NCBI GenBank assembly: GCA_946186275.1
Contig: CAMHMO010000008.1
Location: forward strand, 1-53,035
Length of the DNA stretch: 53,035 nt
From: an uncultured Verrucomicrobiota bacterium
Lineage (GTDB): Bacteria > Verrucomicrobiota > Verrucomicrobiia > Opitutales > UBA9783
Direction: 5' to 3'
Below, piece by piece: positions 43,667 to 52,470 of this stretch. The first letter of the stretch is position 1. Every line of letters begins with the position of its first letter. The notes beneath the pieces are model-generated. The model saw only the letters and a program-made list of their open reading frames with translations, was not told where the DNA came from and made no database searches. Both the position numbers and the translations under genes were made by a program.

Positions 43667-44896
43667 GTGGGACATCGTTGGAACTTTCTGTTGGCGTGGC
43701 GTTATTTGTTTCCGAAGAAACGCTTCGGAACGTTTTTTACCTGGATGTCGGTTGTGGGGATTGCGGCGGGCGTGGCGTTATTGATGATTGTGTTGAGCAT
43801 CATGAACGGCTTCGATACACACATCGCAGAGAAGCTTATTCAAATCAACGGCGCAATTAAAATCATCGCAAGGCGTCCGGTTGCAAAGGACGAAGTTTTT
43901 TTGGAAAACATTCGTCGGTTGCCGCACGTAAAGGCGATTACGCCGTATGTTGCGGGTATTTCCATGATGCAGGTCGGCGAGCGCGTCGCATTGCCGAAAT
44001 GCCTCGGGCTGGATGCCGAGACGGCGGGTTCGGTTTTGCCGCTGGAACGGTTTCTTGCAAAGGGTTCCCTTGACGGTTTAAAGGACGGTGCATGGGTGAG
44101 CGAGTCGTTGGCGCACGAATGCGGTCTGGACGTCGGCGATACGTTCGAACTTTATTCTCCGCTGGCGTTGGAAGCCATGAAAAAGGAAGAGCTCCTTTTG
44201 CCGCGGGAAGTAACGGTTGCGGGGTTGTTTAAAACCGGCTGGGCGGAAGCGGATCGTTCGACGGTACTGTTGCCGTTGGAGCTGTCGCAGGAATTATACG
44301 CTCTTTCGGATAACGTACACGGTTTCAGCGTCGAAGCAGACAGAAAGCATTTGGGCGAAGTTTGTCGTGCAATTAACAATCTCCTCCCGCCGGGGTTGGT
44401 TGCCTACACCTGGAATACGCTCAACGCGGACTTTTTGTATATTTTGAAACTCGAAAAAGCCATGTGTTTTTTTGTCTTATTGTTCGTGGTGGCGGTGGCG
44501 GCATTTTCCATGAGCAGCGGTCTGATGTCCGCCGTGGTACGGAAACGGCGCGAATTATCCTTACTGCGTACCTGGGGCGCAACGAGAACGGATCTTTCGC
44601 TGGTATTTGGTCTGCAAAGCCTGCTTTTGGGATTTTTGGGGCTGTTGGCGGGGTTTGTCGCTGCCGCCGTTATTTTGCACGAACGCAACGCCATTGTACG
44701 TGGTTTGACGGGTTGGCTGTTGCCGAAGGACGCGTTGTGGAATTTTTACGATGTCGAAACTCTGCCCGCCGTTTGGAGCCGACAGGATATGCTGTGGATT
44801 GCGCTCCTGACGCTGACGATGACGCTGTTGGCAAGTTTGTTGCCGATCGGACGCATGTATAAACTGCCGTTGGTGCAGAATTTGCGGCGGGGGTAA
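43667..44896 (+). CDS. lolC: lipoprotein-releasing ABC permease LolC/LolE
   Basis: A 409-residue inner-membrane permease of the FtsX-like LolC/E family that releases lipoproteins for transfer to the outer membrane. Topology: one helix at about 25-48 (WMSVVGIAAGVALLMIVLSIMNGFD is the family hallmark), a large periplasmic domain to about 260, then three helices in the last 150 residues with RKRRELSLLRTWGAT. GTG 43667 gives the usual 10-residue lead-in to AWRYLF; in-frame starts at 43511 and 43571 would add 32-52 atypical residues, so this start is a judgement. The ATPase gene lolD follows after 75 bases. A single LolC/E means the transporter is likely a homodimer, as in other non-enteric bacteria. 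Confidence 0.85.
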   Translation: MGHRWNFLLAWRYLFPKKRFGTFFTWMSVVGIAAGVALLMIVLSIMNGFDTHIAEKLIQINGAIKIIARRPVAKDEVFLENIRRLPHVKAITPYVAGISMMQVGERVALPKCLGLDAETAGSVLPLERFLAKGSLDGLKDGAWVSESLAHECGLDVGDTFELYSPLALEAMKKEELLLPREVTVAGLFKTGWAEADRSTVLLPLELSQELYALSDNVHGFSVEADRKHLGEVCRAINNLLPPGLVAYTWNTLNADFLYILKLEKAMCFFVLLFVVAVAAFSMSSGLMSAVVRKRRELSLLRTWGATRTDLSLVFGLQSLLLGFLGLLAGFVAAAVILHERNAIVRGLTGWLLPKDALWNFYDVETLPAVWSRQDMLWIALLTLTMTLLASLLPIGRMYKLPLVQNLRRG

Positions 44897-44971
44897 AGAG
44901 ATCTGGGAAGGCGCCATTTTAAGCAAACGCGGGCTTGAAGATATACACTTTCGGATATAGTTTGAGGGAAA

Positions 44972-45676
44972 GTGGAACCTCAAGACACCGAAGTTGCAAC
45001 GGAAATCGGCGATCAAACCGTTGCAAAACCGTTGTTGGCGGTTGAAAATTTATCCAAAAGCTTCGGGATACAGCCGCTGTGGCGGAATGTTTCTTTTACG
45101 TTGCACGAAGGCGAAAGTTTATCGATTTGCGGTGCTTCGGGATCGGGAAAATCGACGCTTTTGCTGGCGATCGGCGGCTTGGAAACGGTTCAGAGCGGAA
45201 CGGTGATGTTCGACGGGCATCCCGTTATCGGCGGGCGGCAGGCGCATGTCAAAGGCATCGGATACGTATTCCAGCATTATCATCTTGTCGAGGAATTGAC
45301 GGTTCGTGAAAATCTGCTGTTGCCGTTTTCGATACGCTTCGGAAGCAGACAAATGCCCGATATTTGGGATGAAGTTTTGGATTTATTGGGCTTAAAGGAA
45401 CTTTTGGATCGTTTGCCGACGGTATTGTCGGGCGGAGAACAACAGCGTGCGGCGCTGGCACGGGCGGTATTGGCAAAACCGAAACTCCTGCTTGCGGATG
45501 AACCGACCGGCAGTTTGGACGAAGCGACTGGAGCGCGCGTAATGAAATTGCTTTTGCAAGTCTGTCGATGCTTTCGTATGAGTCTGATTTTGGTCACGCA
45601 TTCGCCGATGTTTGCGGAACAAACGGATCGCCGCATGGTGCTCAAAAACGGTTTTTTAAGCGAACAAACACCGTAA
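44972..45676 (+). CDS. lolD: lipoprotein-releasing ABC ATPase LolD
   Basis: A 234-residue ABC ATPase that drives LolC/E. All motifs present: Walker A GASGSGKST, Q loop in YVFQHYHLVEELT, signature LSGGEQQRAALARA, Walker B LLLADEPTGSLD and the H loop LVTHSP. The LolD-type FQHYHLVEELTVRENLL segment is diagnostic. GTG start with GAGGGAAA five bases upstream. A typical terminator lies about 110 bases downstream, ending the lolC-lolD unit. Confidence 0.93.
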   Translation: MEPQDTEVATEIGDQTVAKPLLAVENLSKSFGIQPLWRNVSFTLHEGESLSICGASGSGKSTLLLAIGGLETVQSGTVMFDGHPVIGGRQAHVKGIGYVFQHYHLVEELTVRENLLLPFSIRFGSRQMPDIWDEVLDLLGLKELLDRLPTVLSGGEQQRAALARAVLAKPKLLLADEPTGSLDEATGARVMKLLLQVCRCFRMSLILVTHSPMFAEQTDRRMVLKNGFLSEQTP

Positions 45677-45782
45677 AGCGGAATTGTTATTTCGAAAATA
45701 CGTACGCAGTATGTTAAAAAAACTTCCGAGATCGATGTTTTCCGAAAATACTTGTTTCGGTAAAATGTATGATGTGCGGATG

Positions 45783-45812
45783 TTTTGCGGTTTTCGCAAA
45801 AATTGCGTTTTT
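45783..45812 (+). terminator. terminator downstream of lolD
   Basis: TTTTGCG (45783-45789) pairs with CGCAAAA (45795-45801), loop GTTTT, followed within six bases by TTTTTT. It separates lolD from the oxidoreductase gene. Confidence 0.5.
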
Positions 45813-45833
45813 TCGGCGCTGTATCGGATTTAA

Positions 45834-46790
45834 ATGGAATTGAAAACAAAAGTGAATATGAGCGAACGCGTTACCTGCGGCGTCATTGGCGTCGGTCACC
45901 TGGGAATACACCATGCGCGGTTGTATTCGGAGCTTGAAAATGCGGAACTGGTCGGCGTTTTCGATACGGACACACTGCGCGCAAGAGTGATTGCCGACCA
46001 ATACGGATGCGAAGCGTTCCCGTCCGCAGCGGCATTGGCAAAAAAATGCCGCGCCCTGAGTGTCGTAACCCCGACGACGATGCATGCGGCAACGGCGATT
46101 CCTCTCTTGGAAGCCGGCTGTCACCTGTTGGTCGAGAAGCCGCTTTGTACGAATTTGGCGGAAGCGGAGACGATGATTGCGGCGGCGGAAGCGCATCATT
46201 GCATCCTGCAGGTCGGACACGTGGAGCATTTTAACCCCGTGAACGGTTATTTGGAAAAGCACGTGCGCGCACCGAAGTACATTACCGCCGATCGCCTGTC
46301 GCCGTTCCCGAACCGAGGAACCGATGTCGGCGTTACGTTGGATCTGATGATCCACGATTTGGGGGTTGTGTTGCAACTGGTGAAATCGCCCGTCCGTTCG
46401 ATCGAAGCCATCGGCATCGGCGTTCTGTCGCAAACGGAGGATATTGCCAATGCGCGCCTTCACTTCGAAAACGGTTGCGTCGCCGATTTTAATACCTCGC
46501 GCGTGAGTACCAAAAAAGAGCGTACGTTACGGATTTTTCAGCCGGGCGGTTATTTGTCGATGGATTTTACGGCGCAAAGCGGGCATCGGGTTTGGAAGGA
46601 AGCCGGTTGTATCCGACAAGAGGTCATTCCGTTGCAAAAGACGGAACCTCTGAAAGCGGAATTAAAATCCTTCATTGATTGCGTCCTGCATGCGCATGCA
46701 CCGAAAGTGGACGGTTATGTGGCGCGTTCGGCACTGTCGGTGGCGTTGGAGATTACACGGCAAATTCAAAGCAAGGGTTTGGTGTCGTAA
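45834..46790 (+). CDS. Gfo/Idh/MocA-family oxidoreductase of the lipid A locus
   Basis: A 318-residue NAD(P)-dependent dehydrogenase: GVIGVGHLGIHHAR nucleotide-binding motif near the start, VVTPTTMHA, the EKP motif (LLVEKPL), GHVEHFNP and DLMIHDLGVV (catalytic His and Asp region). In many bacteria this subgroup sits directly before lpxB; the homologue GnnA oxidises UDP-GlcNAc at C3 before transamination to UDP-GlcNAc3N, giving amide-linked lipid A. The partner GnnB aminotransferase is not seen here, so the role is inferred from context only. Separated from lpxB by 135 bases containing a strong hairpin. Confidence 0.85.
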   Translation: MELKTKVNMSERVTCGVIGVGHLGIHHARLYSELENAELVGVFDTDTLRARVIADQYGCEAFPSAAALAKKCRALSVVTPTTMHAATAIPLLEAGCHLLVEKPLCTNLAEAETMIAAAEAHHCILQVGHVEHFNPVNGYLEKHVRAPKYITADRLSPFPNRGTDVGVTLDLMIHDLGVVLQLVKSPVRSIEAIGIGVLSQTEDIANARLHFENGCVADFNTSRVSTKKERTLRIFQPGGYLSMDFTAQSGHRVWKEAGCIRQEVIPLQKTEPLKAELKSFIDCVLHAHAPKVDGYVARSALSVALEITRQIQSKGLVS

Positions 46791-46801
46791 AAAAAGGTTC
46801 G

Positions 46802-46852
46802 CGTCGCATTTAAATCGGTTGCGTTATCGGTTTTATCAAACGAAATGCGACG
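46802..46852. promoter_or_regulatory. 10-bp hairpin between the Gfo/Idh gene and lpxB
   Basis: CGTCGCATTT (46802-46811) and AAATGCGACG (46843-46852) are perfect inverted arms around a 31-base loop that itself holds the direct repeat ATCGGTT twice. No T run follows on the plus strand. It could be a regulatory stem or a paired operator upstream of the lpxB promoter. Confidence 0.5.
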
Positions 46853-46884
46853 TTATTACGATTGTTGCCTGCCTCAACCCCAAA

Positions 46885-46914
46885 TTGTTTTGCGCCATAT
46901 CCGCCGTGTATTAC
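46885..46914 (+). promoter_or_regulatory. candidate promoter of lpxB
   Basis: TTGTTT (46885-46890), an 18-base spacer and TATTAC (46909-46914) end 11 bases before the lpxB ATG, predicting a leader of about five bases and no room for a Shine-Dalgarno site. Confidence 0.4.
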
Positions 46915-46925
46915 TTTAAAATCAA

Positions 46926-48050
46926 ATGGCGGATGTGTTGGTGATTGCCGGAGAACCTTCGGGGGATTTGCACGCGTCCGTGTTGGTTCGCGAGTTGAAG
47001 GCGAGGCACCCGAACCTCTCCGTTTGTGCCGTCGGGGGAGTGAATTTGCAACAAGCCGGCGCGCATTTGCTGTTCGACATGATGCCGTTGTCCGTCGTCG
47101 GATTGGCGGAAACCCTGAAACACTACGGGACGTTTGTACGATTGCTTCAATGGTTGGTGCGTTGGGTGCGCGTTTATCAACCGAAGGTTATTTGTTTGGT
47201 TGATTTCCCGGGCTTTAATTTACGCCTGGCGCGGGCGTTGTATCGGGCGGAATTGAGTAAAAAGGCGGGCGGTTCGACCTCCGTGTACGGTTACATTGCG
47301 CCGCAGATTTGGGCGTGGAAGGCGCAGCGTCGGTTCAAAATCGCGCGTTGGTTTGATGCGTTAGGCGTGATTTTCCCGTTCGAGGTCGATTGTTTCGCCG
47401 ATACAAACCTGCAAGTTTCTTTTGTCGGACATCCGCTGTTGCAACAACCGAATCCGTTCCGTTACAACCCGAACGGTTCGCTGTTGTTGTTGCCCGGGAG
47501 CCGCCTCGGTGCCGTAACGCGCATTTTCCCGCTTTTAAAAGAGGCTTTCGGGTATTTAAAGAAAAATCGTCCGTCTTTGCGAGCGGTTGTTCCGTTTCCG
47601 AACGACAATGTCGGTTCTTATGTTAAAAATAATTTGTCGCCCGACATGAAAACCTGCCCGCTGTCGGAACTTGATACGGGCGTTTGCGGTGCGCTGATGT
47701 CCTCGGGGACGGCTTCGTTGCAGGTCGCGCTTGCCGGCATTCCGGGTGTAGTTGTCTACCGTGCGCATCCGATCACGTTTTTCTTCGGGAAACGTCTTGT
47801 GCGCGTTCCGTACCTGACGATGGCAAATTTACTGCTTAAAGAGGAATTTTATCCGGAAATTTTGCAGGATACGCCTTCGCAAGCCGTTGTTATTGCACAA
47901 CGAATGGAAGCGTTCCTGCATGATCCGAAAGACGCGTGCGTTCGCTTTGGAAACGGAGCGCAACGGCTTAAAGAGATGCTCTCAACGCCTCCGAAACATT
48001 CGGCGGTCGAGGATGTGGAGCGGTTGTTGTTTGGGATTGGGAACGGTTAA
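46926..48050 (+). CDS. lpxB: lipid-A-disaccharide synthase LpxB
   Basis: A 374-residue GT-B glycosyltransferase, family GT19, that joins UDP-diacylglucosamine and lipid X at the inner membrane. Recognised: VIAGEPSGDLH start, GLAETLKHY, ICLVDFPGFNLRLA, YIAPQIWAWK, FPFE, FVGHPL, LLPGSRLGAVTRIFP and SSGTASLQVALAGIP, the full set of family boxes. Length close to the E. coli enzyme (382). It ends 13 bases before the convergent rfaE2 stop. Confidence 0.97.
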   Translation: MADVLVIAGEPSGDLHASVLVRELKARHPNLSVCAVGGVNLQQAGAHLLFDMMPLSVVGLAETLKHYGTFVRLLQWLVRWVRVYQPKVICLVDFPGFNLRLARALYRAELSKKAGGSTSVYGYIAPQIWAWKAQRRFKIARWFDALGVIFPFEVDCFADTNLQVSFVGHPLLQQPNPFRYNPNGSLLLLPGSRLGAVTRIFPLLKEAFGYLKKNRPSLRAVVPFPNDNVGSYVKNNLSPDMKTCPLSELDTGVCGALMSSGTASLQVALAGIPGVVVYRAHPITFFFGKRLVRVPYLTMANLLLKEEFYPEILQDTPSQAVVIAQRMEAFLHDPKDACVRFGNGAQRLKEMLSTPPKHSAVEDVERLLFGIGNG

Positions 48051-48063
48051 AAGTGAGCGGTAT

Positions 48064-48564
48064 TTATGGTTCTTTCTCAAAAAGTTCCAGAATGCGCTCC
48101 AACGTTTTTGTCGTGCTCCAATTTGACAACGGCGGAATAAAACAAATACGTGCGTTACAGGCTTCCAATATGCGACGTTCGTTCGGATTTAAAGTTTCGA
48201 GCGAATAATGACCGCTTTTAACGTACACATCGGGCTGAATTAGTTCCAACTCGCGCGCACAATTGGTGCCATCGAATAAGATGAGACCATCCACGCATTG
48301 CAGAGCATTCAGTAAATACAAGCGCGCTTCCTGAGGATAAATCGGTCGCGTATTGCCTTTCAACGCACGAACGCTTGCGTCCGAATTGACGCCGACCCAC
48401 AGAACATCGCCTTCTTTTTTGGCGGCTTCCAACGCGTACACATGTCCGGCATGCAACAGGTCGAAGCAACCGTTGGTAAAAACCAGGGTTTGATTGTTTT
48501 GGCGCAGTTGCTCGCGACAAACGCGGATATCCGAAAGAATAATTTGTTTGAGGATTGAAAGCAC
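48064..48564 (-). CDS. rfaE2: D-glycero-beta-D-manno-heptose 1-phosphate adenylyltransferase
   Basis: A 166-residue cytidylyltransferase-fold enzyme making ADP-heptose for the LPS core. It carries FTNGCFDLLHAGHVYAL with the HxGH nucleotide site, GVNSDASVRALKG, RPI-YPQEAR and LYVKSGHY-like DVYVKSGHYS. It is the stand-alone RfaE2 form, without the kinase domain fused in E. coli HldE; a kinase partner is not in the window. Gives genetic support for heptose-containing LPS. Confidence 0.93.
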   Translation of the reverse strand: MLSILKQIILSDIRVCREQLRQNNQTLVFTNGCFDLLHAGHVYALEAAKKEGDVLWVGVNSDASVRALKGNTRPIYPQEARLYLLNALQCVDGLILFDGTNCARELELIQPDVYVKSGHYSLETLNPNERRILEACNARICFIPPLSNWSTTKTLERILELFEKEP

Positions 48565-48714
48565 GCTTTAAATATGAAGTTTGTTTTGGGAAAGGCGATG
48601 TTTTTTACCCGATCCGTTGCATATGTATAGAACGAAAAAATCTGGAAACGTAAAAGATTTTAAAGTGTACGATGCATGGAAAAATTCTTTTCGGGAGCCT
48701 CAATCTTCGCGTAT

Positions 48715-49428
48715 TTAATTATCCTGTTGAACGCACGGTTGCGTATTCGAAGCAGAATAAATCGGAAAATTCGTATCCTTCACATATTGAACATTAACGA
48801 TGGGCGTATTTTTCAACCCGACAAAACGAAGCGTATCGTTTCGAGCATCGTAGGCGAAAACAAGCGGTGCATCCAAAAGCGTACTGATGCGTTCGCAATC
48901 AAAGCGCAAATCTTCATACAACACATGTTTAACGCGCAGCGAAAATGCCAAAGTCTCCGACGGATTTTCGAACGGCTCCGCGTTCCACCAAAGAAATGCG
49001 CATTTCTCCCGACAGGAACCAAGACTAAAACGATACCGAACCAGTTCATCGACAACGGCATTACCGAATAACATGCGCAAAAAATTTTCGCTTGTGAGTA
49101 CCGAGATAAATTTTTCCAACTGCTCTTTTACATTCGGATCTTCAAACGAAAAAAACGCTTTCGTTTGACATTTCACATCCTCTGTCGATGTAGCGTTTGC
49201 CCCGAAAAAGCTGAGGTACAGATTACACGGTTGCTGTGTATCCCAAAGATAACGTAATTGTTTTTCGCTCCGAAGCTTCCGATATTCCGCCTGGATGTTT
49301 TCCGTCTTTTGCTTCAAACGTGCCAGCAATTCGGAGGCATTGTAAGGCTCCGCATGCACGAACGGGACAACAATGGGCACAAAAAGCAGAAAAACCAACG
49401 GTTTTACGCGTGTATGTTTGACTTTCAT
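48715..49428 (-). CDS. orphan exported protein
   Basis: A 237-residue product with a signal peptide (VKPLVFLLFVPIVVPFVHA|EPY). The mature part begins with a coiled-coil-like stretch (SELLARLKQKTENIQAEYRKLRSEKQLRYLW) and continues with a mixed domain (FISVLTSENFLRMLFGNAVVDEL; LGSCREKCAFLWW). This outline faintly recalls the LolA/outer-membrane lipoprotein carrier size and an N-terminal helix plus beta-sheet, yet I cannot claim that. ATG 49428 used; an upstream ATG adds three residues. Confidence 0.65.
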   Translation of the reverse strand: MKVKHTRVKPLVFLLFVPIVVPFVHAEPYNASELLARLKQKTENIQAEYRKLRSEKQLRYLWDTQQPCNLYLSFFGANATSTEDVKCQTKAFFSFEDPNVKEQLEKFISVLTSENFLRMLFGNAVVDELVRYRFSLGSCREKCAFLWWNAEPFENPSETLAFSLRVKHVLYEDLRFDCERISTLLDAPLVFAYDARNDTLRFVGLKNTPIVNVQYVKDTNFPIYSASNTQPCVQQDN

Positions 49429-49564
49429 ATATTCCATGAAGAAGAAAGTCCTGCAAAAAATTCAAGAAAAAAGCAAAATCGGCAAAAAATACCGACCGAA
49501 AGTGCCAAAAATTCTCCAATTCTCGGATGTGCGGTTGAGCTGTCAAAACAACGCGTGCCAGCGA

Positions 49565-51244
49565 TTACTTCCCTTCCGTCGCAATCCGATACGCTTCCTC
49601 ATACTGCCGACAGGCGCGTTTCGTAAGTTCCGTTTCCAATTCCATCAGCGCATGCATATCTTTGGATTTCACAAGCGGATTGTAGGTCTTCGAAATCCAA
49701 TCGTATGTCAGTTCTTGGAAATCCTGCATCACCGACAGGGCGCGTTCGGCAACATCGGTGCGACCTTCGTTTTGTGCTTCGAAAATCGCTTTCCGGGCGC
49801 GTGTCAGTTCCGTGTAGGGATGCATGAACAGAACTTTGGATAAAAATCGAATCGCCCCAAATGCCGTTCCCGTCCAATCGGTTCGGTAGATAAACATATT
49901 TTCGGCATCATACGGGTTCATATCGGGTGCTGATTGAAACTTCTTTTTGGACGCGGTGTAAAAATCCTTGCGCACGGGTGTGCGATGCAGTGCGTGGTAA
50001 ATCGGTTGATGTGAACGCAGGAGGTTTGTTTCGTCGGATGTTGCTTCGGCTGACGGATTCGTTTTCGAACGAAGCTTAAATCCCATGCGATCCTGCCCCT
50101 CTTCCGAATGAATATACTCGATAAAGCGTTGTGCGACTTCGCGGTTGGGGGCACCGCGAAGCAACCCGATCGGATCCGGCGACCAACAGGCACCGTTCTT
50201 CGGCACGATGAATCGAACGCGATCCCTTCCGCCGCGCGCCAACGTTTCGGCGCGTTGATGATAACCGTAAAAGTGAACGACAACACCCGCGGTGCAGTTC
50301 CCTTGGTTCACGTCCCAAACGGTCGCAATCGAATTGTCCGTAAAGTAGCGTGCGTTTGCCATGATTTTCTGAATGAGTTGCAACCCGCGCGTCCACCCGA
50401 TGCCGAGCGCTTTTCGCAGTTCCTCTTTTGAAAGTTTGGCGATCGATTTGTCGGGAAATTTTTCGTCGCATGCCTGTTGCATTTGTTGCTGCAATAACAT
50501 CTCGAAACATTTGACGACAACACTGCTTTGTACGGGATCCACCATAGCGATTTGGTGATAAAAATCGGGTTTTGCCAAATCATCCCACCGTTGCGGAGCT
50601 TCGATATTTAAATCCCGCAAACGATCGGTGTTGTACATGATGCCGAACGTCGACAAAACCGCCGGCATCCATTTTCCGTCGGGGTCGTAAAGACTGTCTC
50701 CCGCCAGTTGTTTCGGGATAACGTTCTCGTTAAACCATTCGGGGTGTCGTTGCGACAAATCACACGGCACAAGAAGGCCGGCGGTTGCCATTTTCTTGAA
50801 TTCCGTCACCCCGCCGCCGAAAAAAAGATCCATGCCGCAACCGACATTGGAAGCAAGAAACGCCTCGCGCGCCTCTTTCCCAAGGGCGCTTTTCGGATGC
50901 TCCTGATTGTAATTCGATTTCACCTCGTGCGTCCACGGTCGGTGCAGATCCTGCGTCCAGTGATTTTTGAAAGCGTTTTCGTAGGAAGTATTCAACAAAC
51001 GAATGACATTTCCCGTACTGCCGGGCGCGCGCCAATCGACGTTCACGGTACGTCCCGTTTGTTTTTGATACCACTCGCGAAAACCGACTTCCAGCTCCAG
51101 GCGTATGGCTTCGTTGTGGGGGGTAACGATGACAACGGTATCATCCGTTTGCTCCGTCAGACGAACGCCCGGGCGTCGCAACAGAAACGGCAATACAATC
51201 ACCGCAACGATGGCGAGCAGGATGAGGATAATTTTGCGTTTCAT
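49565..51244 (-). CDS. membrane-anchored ABC solute-binding protein (ferric-iron/extracellular family 1 type)
   Basis: A 559-residue binding protein with an N-terminal anchor helix (KIILILLAIVAVIVLPFLL) not followed by a lipobox Cys. Its core resembles family 1/Fe3+-type binding proteins: VVIVTPHNEAIRLELEVGFREWYQKQTG, DWRAPGSTGNVIRLL, TFGIMYNTDRLRDLN, RWDDLAKPDFYHQIAMVDP and EEGQDRMG. It is longer than typical (about 340), with an added C-terminal region of about 150 residues rich in charged helices (about 405 to the end). The ATG overlaps the ABC ATPase stop (TAATG). Ligand unknown. Confidence 0.85.
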   Translation of the reverse strand: MKRKIILILLAIVAVIVLPFLLRRPGVRLTEQTDDTVVIVTPHNEAIRLELEVGFREWYQKQTGRTVNVDWRAPGSTGNVIRLLNTSYENAFKNHWTQDLHRPWTHEVKSNYNQEHPKSALGKEAREAFLASNVGCGMDLFFGGGVTEFKKMATAGLLVPCDLSQRHPEWFNENVIPKQLAGDSLYDPDGKWMPAVLSTFGIMYNTDRLRDLNIEAPQRWDDLAKPDFYHQIAMVDPVQSSVVVKCFEMLLQQQMQQACDEKFPDKSIAKLSKEELRKALGIGWTRGLQLIQKIMANARYFTDNSIATVWDVNQGNCTAGVVVHFYGYHQRAETLARGGRDRVRFIVPKNGACWSPDPIGLLRGAPNREVAQRFIEYIHSEEGQDRMGFKLRSKTNPSAEATSDETNLLRSHQPIYHALHRTPVRKDFYTASKKKFQSAPDMNPYDAENMFIYRTDWTGTAFGAIRFLSKVLFMHPYTELTRARKAIFEAQNEGRTDVAERALSVMQDFQELTYDWISKTYNPLVKSKDMHALMELETELTKRACRQYEEAYRIATEGK

Positions 51245-52470
51245 TACGGTTGGAGGACGATGACGTCATCCACTTTAACGTTTGCAAACAATCCCTGTCG
51301 CAACGCATGGTCAAGGTGCTTCGGATTGAGTTCGGAAATTTTCAGCGTTATGCCGTTTTTGACGAAATCATAGCGCGCCACTTCGCCGTAGTAGATCATT
51401 TCGCCGATGACGCCGTCGGTGGAATTTTCCGTCATACCGTACGGTTTCAGTTTAATCGCTTCGGGACGAATGGAAAGCGTGACTTTTTCGCCGACCCGGG
51501 GCAACGGGCGGTCAAAATGCCACACACCGCGGTAGGTGCCCAGTTTCGTTTGCACAAGAACCTCGGGAGCCAGTTTGGTTTCCGTCACAGGCGAAGCATC
51601 GGCGAAATCGTCCAACGAAAAATCTTCCTCGTCGACGGTTTTCAAGTTCAACGCTACGCCGTTCCCGTCAAGCGAAACCAGCGTACTTCCCTGACGCAGA
51701 TAAGGCGCCGCATCGGCATCGGGTTTGCGATACGGCAACACCGTTCCGGAGATAAAGTTGGTTTCGCCCAAAAAATGCGCGACGAAGCGATTTTGGGGAT
51801 GCTTATAAACCTCAATCGGCGTTCCGATTTGCTCGATGTGACCCTTGGAAAAAATCGCCATGCGGTCGGCAATGGATAACGCTTCCGTCTGGTCGTGCGT
51901 CACGTAGACGGTGGTCAATTTAAACTCTTTGCAAATGCGACGAATTTCTGTGCGCATTTCGATACGCAGTTTCGCGTCCAGGTTGGATAAAGGTTCATCC
52001 AGAAGTAAGCATTTCGGATGGATTGCAAGTGCACGCGCCAACGCCACCCGTTGTTGTTGTCCGCCCGATAATTCGTTCGGCTTGCGGTCGGCGTACGCGT
52101 CCATCTGAACCGAATGCAGAACTTCTTCGACCTTTGCTTTGATCTCATTTGCCGGCAACTTCTTTTGCTGCAACCCGAAGGCAACATTCTGCGCCACCGT
52201 CATGTGAGGCCACAGCGCATAGTTTTGGAACACCATTCCGGTTCCGCGTTTGTGCGGCGGGCGCGACGAAACCTCTTTGTCACCAAAAAAAATGCACCCT
52301 TCGTCGGGTGCATGAAAGCCGGCCAGCAGTCTCAGTAACGTCGTTTTACCGCATCCGCTCGGTCCCAGGAGAAAGAACAACTCACCGCTTTTGACGGAAA
52401 AACTGATATCATCCAACGCCGTTGCATTTCCGAAGCGCTTTGTGAGATGTTCGACACGAATGTCGATCAT
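51244..52470 (-). CDS. ABC importer ATPase (FbpC/PotA type)
   Basis: A 408-residue import ATPase with Walker A GPSGCGKTT, Q loop VFQNYALWPHMTV, signature LSGGQQQRVALARAL, Walker B CLLLDEPLSNLD, H loop YVTHDQTEALS and a C-terminal TOBE-like domain (about 240 onward: FVAHFLGETNFISG, LSIRPEAIKL). Family members power iron, spermidine or thiamine uptake. It is the first gene of the pair. No permease gene is within the window on either side, so the membrane part must lie elsewhere or be lost. Confidence 0.93.
   Translation of the reverse strand: MIDIRVEHLTKRFGNATALDDISFSVKSGELFFLLGPSGCGKTTLLRLLAGFHAPDEGCIFFGDKEVSSRPPHKRGTGMVFQNYALWPHMTVAQNVAFGLQQKKLPANEIKAKVEEVLHSVQMDAYADRKPNELSGGQQQRVALARALAIHPKCLLLDEPLSNLDAKLRIEMRTEIRRICKEFKLTTVYVTHDQTEALSIADRMAIFSKGHIEQIGTPIEVYKHPQNRFVAHFLGETNFISGTVLPYRKPDADAAPYLRQGSTLVSLDGNGVALNLKTVDEEDFSLDDFADASPVTETKLAPEVLVQTKLGTYRGVWHFDRPLPRVGEKVTLSIRPEAIKLKPYGMTENSTDGVIGEMIYYGEVARYDFVKNGITLKISELNPKHLDHALRQGLFANVKVDDVIVLQP

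Noticed and set aside
45714-46463. 249-codon minus-strand frame opposite the Gfo/Idh gene.
   Set aside because: His/Arg-rich shadow of a well-recognised enzyme gene.
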